Shown: positions 1 to 9,547, counted from the first letter of the stretch. The stretch: DNA of 64,000 nucleotides from Haploplasma axanthum (GCF_900660745.1 NZ_LR215048.1:186001-250000), one strand, 5' to 3'. Made by a program: numbers and translations. Notes: generated by a model from the letters alone, not told the origin.

Positions 1-81
1 CTTTTTCTCTAAAACTTCTTTTCTTATTTCTTCTCTTAGATTATCTAATCTATCTAAAAGAGCATTTCTTTTTAATGCCAT
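1..81 (-). CDS. 5' end of an unidentified gene (truncated by window edge)
   Basis: Minus-strand reading frame starting at 81 with a good ribosome binding site (GAGGTG, about 5 bases before the ATG) and open to the window edge. The 27 visible residues begin MALKRNALLDRLDNLREE and are charged and helical, possibly a coiled coil. Too little is visible to assign a family. Confidence 0.55.
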   Translation of the reverse strand, partial: MALKRNALLDRLDNLREEIRKEVLEKK

Positions 82-197
82 AAAATCACCTCACATATTT
101 ACTAATTCTATTGTATCACTAATATCGTTTATAACAAAAGACAATGTTATTATAATTATATTTTAAACGTTAAAAGCCTTAATAGGGCATTATATAA

Positions 198-223
198 ATA
201 GAGAACTTTTTAAAGTCCTCTAT
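198..223 (-). terminator. Hairpin after the esterase gene
   Basis: Inverted repeat ATAGAGAACT / AGTCCTCTAT (9 of 10 pairs) just beyond the stop of the minus-strand esterase gene. The following T-run is weak, so this is a probable rather than a strong Rho-independent terminator. Confidence 0.5.
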
Positions 224-228
224 AAAAG

Positions 229-1281
229 TTAATTAATATTTTCTTTTAAGAAATTCAATGTGTATTCTAAATTGATAAATGCTTCAACAGGATAATCTTT
301 AAAATTAAACTGGTATTCATGATTGAAATCTTTTGTTGAATCTTCTTTCGATGGATAATAACTATCAACAATAACGCCTAATTCATCAAGTTTTTTCTCT
401 AGGCTTTCTGCATGTGCCATAAATGAAATTCGATTTCCATCAGTTAAATATGTTGGAGGATAATCATTTGTTACTTGATCAACAATATTTGTTTGTTTTA
501 TTTCATTTCCACTTTTCCAACCACTATATCCAAAATATGACCAACCAATTTGTTTAACAAAAAAACTTAGAATATTACTAATAGATGAATTACTATTATT
601 TCCTGTGAATTGTTTATCAAGCTCATTCATATCGTATGGACCACAAAACAATAAAACTGCTTTTATTTCTTTTGGAGTTAGTACTTGTTCAATTTTAACT
701 TCATCTCTTAACTCACTATTAATTTGAGTTGCCACGAAATGAGCAGCAATTTGAGCACCTGCAGAATCTCCACCGATAACTACTCTTTCTAAATCAATCA
801 TTTGATATTTATTAATATTCTTTTTCAAATACTTAACAACTTCTGTAAGTTGAATTGCTGGTCCTGGATATGTATTTTCAGGAGCAAGTTCATAATTAAC
901 TGAAACAAATGTATATCCTTCTTTAGCAACTAACGTTCCAAAAACTTTTATTGCAGATTTATCACCACCAATAAATGATCCTCCATGAGTCCAAATGATT
1001 GTTGGAAGTTTCTTATTATCATAATTCTTTGGATAATAAACATCAATCTTATTTTCTTTATATTTAGATTCATAAGTAATATCAAGAATCTCTAAAACAT
1101 CATTTTTAGCAACGTTATACTCTTCTGGAACATATGTTGCAATAGCATCTGGTTGTTGTCTTAAAAACCAAACAAAGAAATTAGGCGAACTATATAAACT
1201 AAGGATTACTGTTAATGTTAGTACTGTTATTAGCGTAAATATTGATATTAAAACAAATGCTATTCGCTTAGACACTTTCAT
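229..1281 (-). CDS. Membrane-anchored alpha/beta hydrolase (esterase/lipase)
   Basis: A serine esterase of the alpha/beta-hydrolase fold-3 type. HGGSFIGG near residue 105 is the oxyanion-hole HGG motif and GDSAGAQ near residue 175 is the nucleophile elbow. The FNHEYQ segment near the end probably supplies the catalytic His. One hydrophobic helix at residues 5-30 and no cleavage site suggest an enzyme tethered outside the membrane. The start is set at 1281 because GGAGGT lies 7 bases upstream; an in-frame ATG at 1296 overlaps that ribosome binding site. It overlaps the upstream membrane-protein gene by 14 bases, so the two are co-transcribed. The substrate is unknown; short-chain esters or surface glycan acyl groups are possible. 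Confidence 0.85.
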   Translation of the reverse strand: MKVSKRIAFVLISIFTLITVLTLTVILSLYSSPNFFVWFLRQQPDAIATYVPEEYNVAKNDVLEILDITYESKYKENKIDVYYPKNYDNKKLPTIIWTHGGSFIGGDKSAIKVFGTLVAKEGYTFVSVNYELAPENTYPGPAIQLTEVVKYLKKNINKYQMIDLERVVIGGDSAGAQIAAHFVATQINSELRDEVKIEQVLTPKEIKAVLLFCGPYDMNELDKQFTGNNSNSSISNILSFFVKQIGWSYFGYSGWKSGNEIKQTNIVDQVTNDYPPTYLTDGNRISFMAHAESLEKKLDELGVIVDSYYPSKEDSTKDFNHEYQFNFKDYPVEAFINLEYTLNFLKENIN

Positions 1282-1852
1282 TATTAATACCTCCATTTTT
1301 CAAGCATTTAATACTATATAGTGTTATATAAGTTATGGTAATTAAAAGTGAAATTATTATTCTTGCTATTTCGCTTTTTATAACACTCGTAAATAAAACT
1401 AGAAAGACTATAAAAACAATGAAAAAACCGATATAAAGAATATTACTAAATTTTATGTCTATAATGTTTTCTTTTCTTCTATTAATCACTACTGTAACAA
1501 CTGAAAAGATAAATGATAATATCCATAGTAAAGGAATAAACTCACGATTCTTTGATTGCTTCATAAGAAATGTTACATATATAGTTATTAAAACAAATAT
1601 AACTGCAATAGTATAACTAACAATTTTATTAGTTATTTGTTGATTATGATAATAAAGTTGCTTCGTATTATCATTTTCTTCTTTAAATAAAACAGTATAT
1701 AAATATGTTAATAAATAACTAAAAAGAATAATCAACGAAATCAATATTATAATTGTTGGTGATATTAATATTACTGGTTCCAACAAATATATCGTAGTTA
1801 CTGCTAAGACAACATATAACTCAATACCAATATTTTTTATAAACTTATTCAT
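1268..1852 (-). CDS. Six-helix membrane protein of unknown function
   Basis: About six hydrophobic segments (near residues 10-30, 32-55, 78-98, 107-125, 138-160, 164-183) separated by short basic loops make this an integral membrane protein. No family motif is recognised. The ribosome binding site (GGGAGAGAG) lies between this gene and a 41-codon gene 14 bases upstream, and its 3' end overlaps the esterase gene. The three appear to form one operon. Confidence 0.75.
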   Translation of the reverse strand: MNKFIKNIGIELYVVLAVTTIYLLEPVILISPTIIILISLIILFSYLLTYLYTVLFKEENDNTKQLYYHNQQITNKIVSYTIAVIFVLITIYVTFLMKQSKNREFIPLLWILSFIFSVVTVVINRRKENIIDIKFSNILYIGFFIVFIVFLVLFTSVIKSEIARIIISLLITITYITLYSIKCLKNGGINNESV

Positions 1853-1866
1853 TTTTCTCTCTCCCT

Positions 1867-1992
1867 TTATTTATATTTTTCTATTTCTTTTTCAATATGT
1901 TTTTCTCCTCGATTACGTTTTTCAGCATAAGATCTACTTACCATAGGTGAATCCTTACGCCATTTTTTTAATTTTCTATTACTTACTTTCAT
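1867..1992 (-). CDS. Small basic protein, 41 aa
   Basis: A 41-codon frame starting MKVSNRKLKKWRKDSPMVSR and ending EKEIEKYK. It has its own ribosome binding site (AGGTGA, 8 bases before the ATG) and lies 14 bases upstream of the membrane-protein gene in the same direction. It is highly charged and Lys/Arg-rich with no membrane segment. Its position, ribosome binding site and lack of a rival frame support it as real. No function is assigned; a nucleic-acid or ribosome-associated role would be a guess. Confidence 0.6.
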   Translation of the reverse strand: MKVSNRKLKKWRKDSPMVSRSYAEKRNRGEKHIEKEIEKYK

Positions 1993-2112
1993 ATTATTTA
2001 ATCACCTAACAATTCTAATCAATAACTTTTTTCGTACACTATATATACATAAAAATCACTTTTATTATATAATATTTCTTATATTTTTTCTCGTTTAATA
2101 ATTAGGAATATT

Positions 2113-2140
2113 AAAAAAGGATAGACTTGATTATCTCTCC
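2113..2140 (-). terminator. Terminator after the AgrC-type kinase gene
   Basis: On the minus strand GGAGAGA / TCTATCC forms a hairpin (6 of 7 pairs) followed by a run of six T, directly after the kinase stop codon. Confidence 0.65.
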
Positions 2141-2142
2141 CT

Positions 2143-3420
2143 TTATTTTTGCTCTTCAAATGAGATACTTAATGTAAATCTTTCCTTTTCAGATTTTACA
2201 GACATAAAACCTTGATATTTATCGACAATATACTTAATACTCTTCATTCCATATCCATGATAATTTCTGTCTTCTTTGGTAGTTATAGGAAAGATATCAT
2301 CAAATAGAATTTCTCCTTCATAATAGTTTTCAATAACAATTATTACAATATTTAAAACCTTTTTCACAACAATCTTTATATTTCTTTTTTCCATTTTTTG
2401 AATTTTTTTTGTTGCTGTTATAGCATTATCAATTGCATTACCAAAAAGAGAGTATATATCTGAGGCCTGCATAAAGTTCAGTTTTTGTCCATCCAGAATA
2501 TAATTAAACTTGATGTTATTGTTATCACATATTAACTTTTTCTCTGAAAGTATAATATTTAATGCCTCATTTCCTGTATCAACATATAAATCATAAGCAT
2601 TTATAACTTTATGTAGTTCTTCTAATTCATTTGCTTCAATTCTATTTTCAATACTATTAACCAAATACTTTAAATCGTGATACTTAATATTTAATATATC
2701 CATATTATGTTTAGAATTAATCATTTGTTCTTTTTGTTTATATAAGACATGTTCTAAGACAGTAGTTTCATAAGTTAAACGATTATTTTTTAAAATACCA
2801 AATTGAATTGATATGACTAAAACACAAGAAACTAAATCATAACTTGTAATAGCAATTAGCATCATCAAATCATTTTTATCAATAATAAATTCAAATAAGT
2901 TTTGAAAAATGGTTGTAAAAAGAATTAGTGCTACAGCCATTAAGACTATTTGGTTATTCATTTTTTTAGATGAAACATGCTCATTCTTAATCTTTAAAGA
3001 AAATAAACGATAAGCAAGAATATAAATAACTAAATCAATTAATAGATAACTAATAATACTTACTATGGTATTTTCAAATTTACTTTCAATAATCGTTTGA
3101 ACTAAAAATCCCAATTTAAAAGCACTATGTTGCACAGTAAAAGCACTTGTCTCCAAAAATAATGATTCCCAAATTGTTGCTTTAAAACAGAACATAATAG
3201 CAAGAAAACAAAACGTAAACAGTGTTATATGTTTGAAAATAATCAAATATGTGTTACTTGGAATAACTTTGTCCCAAACAATTGATACTAAAAATAACGT
3301 TGCTATACATAATAAAACCCTTAAAAAAAATTTTGCTCTTGGTTTTAAAAAATATACAAAAAGTGATGATGTTATTATTAATTCTATTACAAACCCATGT
3401 GAATAAAAAAAATCTATCAT
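2143..3420 (-). CDS. AgrC-like sensor histidine kinase (GHKL family)
   Basis: 425 residues. The first 210 hold about six membrane helices, the usual AgrC/ComD-type peptide or ligand sensor. The dimerisation helix carries KYHDLKYLV with the probable phosphoacceptor His248. A GHKL-type ATP-binding domain follows (N-box NAIDNAITATKK, G-box GYGMKSIKYIVDKY). The gene overlaps the upstream LytTR regulator gene by four bases (ATGA), so the pair is translated together. No agrB/agrD-like processing or peptide gene is seen alongside, so the signal is unknown. Confidence 0.9.
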   Translation of the reverse strand: MIDFFYSHGFVIELIITSSLFVYFLKPRAKFFLRVLLCIATLFLVSIVWDKVIPSNTYLIIFKHITLFTFCFLAIMFCFKATIWESLFLETSAFTVQHSAFKLGFLVQTIIESKFENTIVSIISYLLIDLVIYILAYRLFSLKIKNEHVSSKKMNNQIVLMAVALILFTTIFQNLFEFIIDKNDLMMLIAITSYDLVSCVLVISIQFGILKNNRLTYETTVLEHVLYKQKEQMINSKHNMDILNIKYHDLKYLVNSIENRIEANELEELHKVINAYDLYVDTGNEALNIILSEKKLICDNNNIKFNYILDGQKLNFMQASDIYSLFGNAIDNAITATKKIQKMEKRNIKIVVKKVLNIVIIVIENYYEGEILFDDIFPITTKEDRNYHGYGMKSIKYIVDKYQGFMSVKSEKERFTLSISFEEQK

Positions 3421-4148
3421 ATGATATTTCCTTTACCTAACCATTCAGTTAAATCATTCATAAATTGTTTCTTACGTGGACGACTTATTTTTAGTTTATC
3501 ATCATTTTTCATAATTACCATTTGATCCTCAATACTCTTAATATATCTAGGATTAACTAAATAACTACTATTACATCTCAAAAAATTATGATTTTTTAAT
3601 TTTAATTCAACATCTGTTAAAGAACCATATCCATAAAAGGTTTCATTAACTGTATGATAACTTAATTTGTGATCCGAAATTTCAACATAAATTAAGTCTC
3701 TTGAAGAAATTTTTATTAAGCCTTGAACATTTTGAATAATTAAGATTTCTTCTAAATTATTTTGAATTAAGTCAATAGCTTTATTCAATGGTCCAACAAC
3801 ACTACTATACTCAACTGGTTTTAATATATAATCTAGTGCTTCTACTTGATAACCTTTAATTGCATACTGAGTCATATTAGTAACAAATATTATTGGTGTT
3901 TGTCGATCAATTTCTCTAAATGCAAACGCAGCATCCATCCCATTTTGGATTGGCAATTCTATATCAAAGAAGATAATATCATGATTAACTTTATTTCTAA
4001 CACTTTGAAGAAATCTTTCAGCATTTTCATACCATTTAATTTCTAACTTTATCTTGCTATCTTTTTGACGTTTTTCATATTCTTTTAAACACTGGATAAG
4101 TTTATCTGCTTCGTTTTTCTTGTCTTCTACAATTGCAATATTTATCAT
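3417..4148 (-). CDS. LytTR-family response regulator
   Basis: A receiver domain (acidic VED near residue 8, phosphoacceptor Asp62 in FFDIELP, and a conserved Lys in DYILKPVEYSS) is followed by a LytTR DNA-binding domain from about residue 140 (FLRCNSSYLVNPRYIKSIE). This is the AgrA/VirR architecture. The ribosome binding site AAAGGAG precedes the ATG. It is first in a two-gene operon with the kinase at 2143-3420. Confidence 0.92.
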   Translation of the reverse strand: MINIAIVEDKKNEADKLIQCLKEYEKRQKDSKIKLEIKWYENAERFLQSVRNKVNHDIIFFDIELPIQNGMDAAFAFREIDRQTPIIFVTNMTQYAIKGYQVEALDYILKPVEYSSVVGPLNKAIDLIQNNLEEILIIQNVQGLIKISSRDLIYVEISDHKLSYHTVNETFYGYGSLTDVELKLKNHNFLRCNSSYLVNPRYIKSIEDQMVIMKNDDKLKISRPRKKQFMNDLTEWLGKGNII

Positions 4149-4218
4149 TGAAACTTCAACTCCTTTATAATATCTTTATTTAAAGTATCTAATCTACACT
4201 AGAATTAACTTGCCATTT

Positions 4219-4246
4219 ATTATAATATTATATCATTTTTCATCAA
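4219..4246 (-). promoter_or_regulatory. Sigma-A-type promoter of the two-component operon
   Basis: Minus strand TTGATG, 16 bases, TATAAT, about 70 bases upstream of the regulator start codon. Assigned by motif only. Confidence 0.5.
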
Positions 4247-4272
4247 TATTTAAAAATTGATAAAGAACAAAA

Positions 4273-4294
4273 AACAACTAAAACTTTAGTTGTT
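4273..4294 (-). terminator. Terminator after the GH78-like gene
   Basis: On the minus strand AACAACTAAA pairs with TTTAGTTGTT and is followed by TTTTTTG. It lies 17 bases beyond the stop codon and closes the 17-4.3 kb glycan cluster. Confidence 0.8.
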
Positions 4295-4310
4295 ATTGCT
4301 CAAACATCTA

Positions 4311-6704
4311 TTATGAAACTGTTATTGTATAATTTCCTTCTTCAAATGATAAAACATAATAATCATCATCAATAACTTCAATCATCACACCAGTAAAATT
4401 AGTTCTATCTTTAAATTCTTTTGGAAGTTTTAAATACCCTGTCCCTTCAATAGCCTTAATTTTAATTTCATAGCCATCTTCCACTTTATTATAAGACATC
4501 TTGATTACGCCTTTGTTAGTATCAACAGAAGCATTAATTTTATCATATATAAATTGTGGAATTATTTCATACTCTTCATAGTTAACTTCTATTGGTTTTA
4601 TACCCGCTATATATTTAGACATGATAACAAGCGGACCACCAGTCCAACCATGATTAACTGTTACAGTTCCAGCAGCATCTAGTGACCATAGTTCCCATAA
4701 AGTTGTTCCGCTATCATCGATCATTGCTTCATATCTATCTAGCATTCTAGTAACTGCTTCATCATAATATCCCATAATGGATAATGCTTCAAGAACATAT
4801 TTTTCATAAAACGGACTAGCATTTTTAGTGTTCACTAAAATGTTTCTAATTGACTCATAGTCTTCTTTTTTAGCTAAACCACTTAAAACAGCAAGTGCAT
4901 TAGCACGATCATCATTTTCTTCACCTGATCTAAACCCACCATCTTCTTTTTGATATACTTTTGCAAAGTTTTCTTCAATGGTTACTTTTCTTTGGCTAAT
5001 AAACTCATCATTTTTTGTTATGTTTAAATCACTTGATAACTTTTCAATAATATTTAATGCATAATAATACCAAGCTGTTTGAATTACTTCAACATCAATT
5101 TTTTCTCCCCAATCAGTCCATAACCATGACCCATCACGAATTTCAATTAAACCGTTGTCTTTTAATTCCCAGTTTTTTAAATAGTTAGCTGCAATTTCAT
5201 AAAATTTAGAAATTGTATCTCTATCCCCTGTATATAAATAATAATTATATACTGAGATGATAAATGCTAAACTTTGAACTGGAATCTCATGAGGAGATTT
5301 ACTTGGTGCTCTACTAACTAGAATATTTCCCTCTTTTGTCCAACCGATTGCTGTTAAAATAGTTTTTTTAACTATTTCATAAGAATTTGGATCTAATGAG
5401 TATAATAACATTTCAATTTGATTTGAAGCATCACCCATATAAGGTGCTCTTTCACGATCAGGAGTATCCATAAATGTATCTCGCATATTAATTAAAAGGC
5501 TATTTACAGCTTTATCCCACAAAATATTTAATCGCTCATTACTTGACTCAAAACTGCCTGTTATATCAGCATCATATCCACTTGCTCTATATCCAATATA
5601 TGAAATCTTAACTCCACTTGGAATTTCCATATATAGTTTTGATCCTGATCTCCATGGATAGTTCTCATATTTTTGAACACCTTTTTTTGTTATATACGTA
5701 TCTTTGAAGTTAGTTTCAGTACCAACAACATATGTATCTGTATATAATAAAATCTTTTCGCCTTCTTTTTCACTCTCAATTTCAAAGTATGTTGAAAATT
5801 GCCGATTAAGTGGAAGTTCTAATTCAATTTTTGTTGGTTTATCAAAGATAATATTTTCATATTTTGAAGAATTTTCGAACTTAACGATTTCATTAAACTT
5901 CATTGTAGGTGCAGGATTTTTATATAGTCTATTAAATGGTTTTGCTCCTGCTTTAGCGACTCCAACAGCATTATCCCAACTAGAAACATCAAAACTTGTT
6001 TCAAAGAAGTTTCCCGTTGCTTCTCTAGCATCAAAGTAAACGTTCCATTCTCCAAGCATTGATGATTGCGGATAATTTGGATAATCACCTTTTAATAATG
6101 ATTTATTTTTATATTCTCTTAATCTCTTAACCTTAACAGTATTATCTGATTTGATTACTTTATCATCAACACTCATTTGAAATAATAATCCAGCTTTTCC
6201 TGCATCGATTGATGAGTCACTAGAACGACCATTATAGACCGTTAAAAATGCAATAACATTTTTACCTTTTTTTAAATTAGTAATTTTTACATAATCATAA
6301 AAAGAATCATTAACGCTTGGTCCTCGCTTAGAACTACCATCATAAACTGTTAATATTCCATTAACCCACATAAAATATTTACTTTCTGCTGAAATATCAA
6401 TTACAGTTTCTGTAATATCTTTAGAAATCTCGAATTCTTTTCTAAAAGCGACATAAGAATCAGGTGCATTAATTTTATCCCAAATCCAATAACCATTCCA
6501 CTCATCTTTTTTATAACTTTCAAGCAAACCTGTATATGGTGTTTCACTTTCTTCAGCATATTCTGGTGTTGGATATTCATTTTCAACTGGTGTTGGATTT
6601 TGAGGTTCTGGTTTATCAATCTTTTCTTTCGTTTTACATGATATTAACCCAATTGAAAACAGTGTTAACATTATTAATCCAAAGAGCTGTTTGTTTATTT
6701 TCAT
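4311..6704 (-). CDS. Lipoprotein glycoside hydrolase, GH78 alpha-L-rhamnosidase-like
   Basis: A surface lipoprotein (lipobox LISC near residue 26) with a Pro/Glu-rich linker, an N-terminal beta-sandwich of the rhamnosidase type (WIWDKINAPDSYVAFRKEF onward) and a C-terminal six-hairpin (alpha/alpha)6 domain. DTPDRERAPYMGDA near residue 405 is the GH78 counterpart of the acidic catalytic loop. TDWGEKIDVEVIQTAWYY is a second conserved acidic stretch. The start is placed at the ATG at 6704 (AGGGTGA 5 bases upstream); a GTG at 6713 lies inside the ribosome binding site. It is the last gene of the cluster. The substrate may be rhamnose- or other deoxyhexose-capped glycans; substrate specificity in this fold is hard to read from sequence. 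Confidence 0.82.
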   Translation of the reverse strand: MKINKQLFGLIMLTLFSIGLISCKTKEKIDKPEPQNPTPVENEYPTPEYAEESETPYTGLLESYKKDEWNGYWIWDKINAPDSYVAFRKEFEISKDITETVIDISAESKYFMWVNGILTVYDGSSKRGPSVNDSFYDYVKITNLKKGKNVIAFLTVYNGRSSDSSIDAGKAGLLFQMSVDDKVIKSDNTVKVKRLREYKNKSLLKGDYPNYPQSSMLGEWNVYFDAREATGNFFETSFDVSSWDNAVGVAKAGAKPFNRLYKNPAPTMKFNEIVKFENSSKYENIIFDKPTKIELELPLNRQFSTYFEIESEKEGEKILLYTDTYVVGTETNFKDTYITKKGVQKYENYPWRSGSKLYMEIPSGVKISYIGYRASGYDADITGSFESSNERLNILWDKAVNSLLINMRDTFMDTPDRERAPYMGDASNQIEMLLYSLDPNSYEIVKKTILTAIGWTKEGNILVSRAPSKSPHEIPVQSLAFIISVYNYYLYTGDRDTISKFYEIAANYLKNWELKDNGLIEIRDGSWLWTDWGEKIDVEVIQTAWYYYALNIIEKLSSDLNITKNDEFISQRKVTIEENFAKVYQKEDGGFRSGEENDDRANALAVLSGLAKKEDYESIRNILVNTKNASPFYEKYVLEALSIMGYYDEAVTRMLDRYEAMIDDSGTTLWELWSLDAAGTVTVNHGWTGGPLVIMSKYIAGIKPIEVNYEEYEIIPQFIYDKINASVDTNKGVIKMSYNKVEDGYEIKIKAIEGTGYLKLPKEFKDRTNFTGVMIEVIDDDYYVLSFEEGNYTITVS

Positions 6705-6721
6705 TAAAATCACCCTCTTTT

Positions 6722-7261
6722 TTATGATGCTGGTGTTTCTGCTGGCGCTGTTTGTTTATACGCTTGAATAAATGCATTATAATCTTTATATTGAATAGTT
6801 TTACTTCCTTCTAAAGTAGCCTCTCTACTATATGCACCATAGAACAAGAATTTAAAGTTTGATACATTGATTATTCCATTTGTTTCATATCCATAGAATG
6901 TACCTTGAGTTGTTTTAATTATAATTGCATCTTCTCCCTCAGCATCTTTACCACGACTCCATGTTCCATTATCGTGTTTAGTAGTAAAAGCCTCATTTTC
7001 TTTATAGTCTCTTGCATCATAACCAGCCATTGAACCTGCATTATAACTAGAAAGCACTGCTGTACCATCTGCATTTAAGTTTAGTAAAAAATAAAAATCA
7101 ATACCTTGATTAGCTAATTCATCATAATGTCCAATTAATTGAAATGATTCTTTCTCTTCAACTGGATCTTCTTTTTTAGGTTCTTCAACCTTTTCCTTGT
7201 TACATCCAACTAGTACTATACTAGTCAATAAAAGCATGAAAACTAAAATCATTTTTTTCAT
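6722..7261 (-). CDS. Small lipoprotein of unknown function
   Basis: A 179-residue predicted lipoprotein (lipobox LVGC near residue 20) followed by a Lys/Glu-rich linker (EKVEEPKKEDPVEEKE) and a soluble beta-rich domain beginning FQLIGHYDE. The stretch LLNLNADGTAVLSSYN resembles the repeating Asn/Asp-Gly-Thr beta-hairpins of lipocalin- or META-like lipoproteins, but the family is not certain. It sits 17 bases upstream of the GH78-like gene. A cre-like site lies just upstream. Confidence 0.75.
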   Translation of the reverse strand: MKKMILVFMLLLTSIVLVGCNKEKVEEPKKEDPVEEKESFQLIGHYDELANQGIDFYFLLNLNADGTAVLSSYNAGSMAGYDARDYKENEAFTTKHDNGTWSRGKDAEGEDAIIIKTTQGTFYGYETNGIINVSNFKFLFYGAYSREATLEGSKTIQYKDYNAFIQAYKQTAPAETPAS

Positions 7262-7294
7262 TTAAATAAATCTCCTTCTATTTTTTATTTGCAT

Positions 7295-7308
7295 TGTAAA
7301 CGCTTACT
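7295..7308 (-). promoter_or_regulatory. cre-like / LacI-family operator
   Basis: TGTAAACGCTTACT matches 13 of 14 positions of the CcpA catabolite-response consensus (TGWAANCGNTNWCA). It lies 34 bases upstream of the lipoprotein start, so a second catabolite-controlled promoter may drive the lipoprotein/GH78-like pair. A dedicated LacI-family repressor could use the same sequence. Confidence 0.6.
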
Positions 7309-7381
7309 TATATGATACTTATTAGTTTTCTTTTCTTCAATATATTTCACGTAATTAGTCGTTTTTATTTCGTAATTTGCA

Positions 7382-8482
7382 TTATCTTTCAAACTCTTGT
7401 TCAATTCTTTCTAGTACTTTCTCAATAATAATATGCATATCATAATATTTATATTCAGCAAGTCTTCCTCCAAATAAATACTTAGATTCTTCTTTAGCTA
7501 ATTCGAAATATTTTTGATATTTCTCTTGGTTCTGTTGATCATTAATTGGATAATATGGCTCCATACCTTTTTCAAAATCCACTGAGTATTCTTTAGTTAT
7601 TATTGTTGTTTTTGATTCTGTAAATTCAAAATGCTTATGTTCGATTATTCTAGTGTAAGGTGTTTCTTTATCTGTATAATTAACAACAGCATTCCCTTGA
7701 TAGTTTTCAGTATTTATTTTTTCATGTTCAAATCTTAGACTACGATAATCTAATACTCCATATTGATAATCATAAAATTGATCTAATGGTCCTGTATATA
7801 ATACCTTAGTTGCTATTGAGTCAAAGAATTCTTTATTAACGAAATAATCAGTTGATAATCTAATATCAATTCCATCTAAGAGTTTTTCAAAGATTTTTGT
7901 ATATCCACCATTTGGTATTCCTTGATATAAGTCGTTGAAATAATTATTATTGTATGTAAATCTTACTGGTAATCTTTTAATAATAAATGGTGGTAATTCT
8001 TTTGAATCTCTTCCCCATTGTTTTTCAGTATACCCTTTAATTAACTTCTCATAAATATCTGTTCCAACTAAGTTGATTGCTTGTTCCTCTAAGTTAATTG
8101 GATTTTCTTTATAATATTTTTTTCTTTGTTCTTCTATTTTTTCTTTTGCTTCACTCGGTGTTATTACTCCCCATAATTTATTAAATGTATTCATATTAAA
8201 TGGGAGGTTATATATTTCACCTTTATAGTTTGCAATTGGTGAATTTACATAGTTATTAAATGTTGCAAATTTATTTATGTAATCCCACACCTTTTTATTT
8301 GATGTATGAAAGATATGTGCCCCATAATAATGGACATTTATCCCTTCATATTCTTTAGTATAGAGATTTCCTCCAATATGATTTCGTTTATCAATTACTA
8401 AAACTTTTTTACCACGTTTTTTAGCTTCATATGCGAATATTGAGCCATATAATCCAGCACCAACTATTAAATAATCATACAT
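7382..8482 (-). CDS. glf: UDP-galactopyranose mutase
   Basis: Interconverts UDP-galactopyranose and UDP-galactofuranose, the donor for galactofuranose-containing surface glycans. The N-terminal FAD-binding GxGLxG motif (VGAGLYGSIFAYEA) is followed by DKRNHIGGNLYT. YYGAHIFHTSNKKVW, KQWGRDSKELPPFIIKRLP and a C-terminal GRLAEYKYYDMH segment are all typical of Glf. The length (366 aa) is standard. It lies 11 bases downstream of a GT2 glycosyltransferase and shares the operon with a GtrA-like membrane protein, so the group probably builds or decorates a galactofuranosyl surface polymer or glycolipid. Confidence 0.95.
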   Translation of the reverse strand: MYDYLIVGAGLYGSIFAYEAKKRGKKVLVIDKRNHIGGNLYTKEYEGINVHYYGAHIFHTSNKKVWDYINKFATFNNYVNSPIANYKGEIYNLPFNMNTFNKLWGVITPSEAKEKIEEQRKKYYKENPINLEEQAINLVGTDIYEKLIKGYTEKQWGRDSKELPPFIIKRLPVRFTYNNNYFNDLYQGIPNGGYTKIFEKLLDGIDIRLSTDYFVNKEFFDSIATKVLYTGPLDQFYDYQYGVLDYRSLRFEHEKINTENYQGNAVVNYTDKETPYTRIIEHKHFEFTESKTTIITKEYSVDFEKGMEPYYPINDQQNQEKYQKYFELAKEESKYLFGGRLAEYKYYDMHIIIEKVLERIEQEFER

Positions 8483-8493
8483 AGTTTATTCTC

Positions 8494-9522
8494 CTATCCT
8501 AGTTTAATCTTTTTAGCGAAATATAAATAACCCTTAACCATAATGTACCCTTTTATTCTCCATGGTAAGAAATTAACTAAGCAATTATAAGATCTAAATC
8601 TTAAAAATCTATATAGTTTTTTATCATTCTTTTTTAAATCATTCCAAAGTTTTCTTAAATCATCTTTACGTTCTTTACTATATTCAGCTGTTGTAAACAT
8701 TTGAGTTATAATCATAATTGCTGATAAAAAATGGAACATATATTTTCTTAAGCCTTTTGGAAGTTTTTTAATTTCATCATAACTATATTCTTTCAAAATT
8801 ATATCCATTACTTTTATTTGTTGTTTGTATCTTTTTACAATATTATGAATTTGAACTGATTGGTCACTTCTACCGATATAATAATGATATAAAACTATTG
8901 GCATGTAATAAATTGTTTTTGCATATGGCAGTGGTGTATATGAGAAAATATTATCTACATAAAACGTATGATTCGGAAGTTTTATTCCACTTTCTCTTAA
9001 CACTGCTGTTTTATATACTAATGCATGCATTAACATTGTTTTTGAGTATTTAAACTTCTTATTTGTTTCACTCCAAGTTGTTATTTTATTTGGTATAAAG
9101 TTTTCTTCATATGATCTAACAAATGTTGTATTATCTTCTACATGTTCATAGATGAAGTCTAGAATATATAAATCTGGACTTTGATTATTATTATATTGTT
9201 CTTTTAGTTTTTCTAGAAAAGTTACTAAGTTTTCTTTATCTAACCAATCATCTGAATCAACTACTTTATAATATAATCCTGTTGCTGCTTCTAGCCCTGC
9301 ATTTACTCCTGATCCATGTCCGCCATTTTCTTTGTCTATCACTTTAACAATTTTAGGGTATTTCTTTTTATATTCATTAGCTATTTTTATTGTATTATCT
9401 TTTGACCCATCATTTACTATTATAATCTCTGCATCTTCTCCTATAACCAATAATGATTCAACTGCATTATGAAGATAGTTTTCTGAGTTATATGATGGGA
9501 TTGCAAATGTTATGTACTTCAT
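8494..9522 (-). CDS. Family 2 glycosyltransferase
   Basis: A GT-A fold sugar transferase. The N-terminus FAIPSYNSENYLHNAV and the acidic metal-binding motif VDSDDW near residue 90 are diagnostic of GT2, as is the nucleotide-binding NDGSKDNT. There is no membrane helix, so it probably acts at the inner face of the membrane. The start is the ATG at 9522, 7 bases after GAGGTG; the GTG at 9531 overlaps the ribosome binding site. Its place between glf and a GtrA-like gene suggests that it transfers a sugar such as galactofuranose to a lipid or polymer acceptor. Confidence 0.9.
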   Translation of the reverse strand: MKYITFAIPSYNSENYLHNAVESLLVIGEDAEIIIVNDGSKDNTIKIANEYKKKYPKIVKVIDKENGGHGSGVNAGLEAATGLYYKVVDSDDWLDKENLVTFLEKLKEQYNNNQSPDLYILDFIYEHVEDNTTFVRSYEENFIPNKITTWSETNKKFKYSKTMLMHALVYKTAVLRESGIKLPNHTFYVDNIFSYTPLPYAKTIYYMPIVLYHYYIGRSDQSVQIHNIVKRYKQQIKVMDIILKEYSYDEIKKLPKGLRKYMFHFLSAIMIITQMFTTAEYSKERKDDLRKLWNDLKKNDKKLYRFLRFRSYNCLVNFLPWRIKGYIMVKGYLYFAKKIKLG

Positions 9523-9547
9523 TTTTTTCACCTCACTTTTCTATTCA

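Noticed and set aside
5704-6039. Plus-strand 111-codon frame opposite the GH78-like gene
   Set aside because: Antisense shadow of a well-supported gene with no translation signals.
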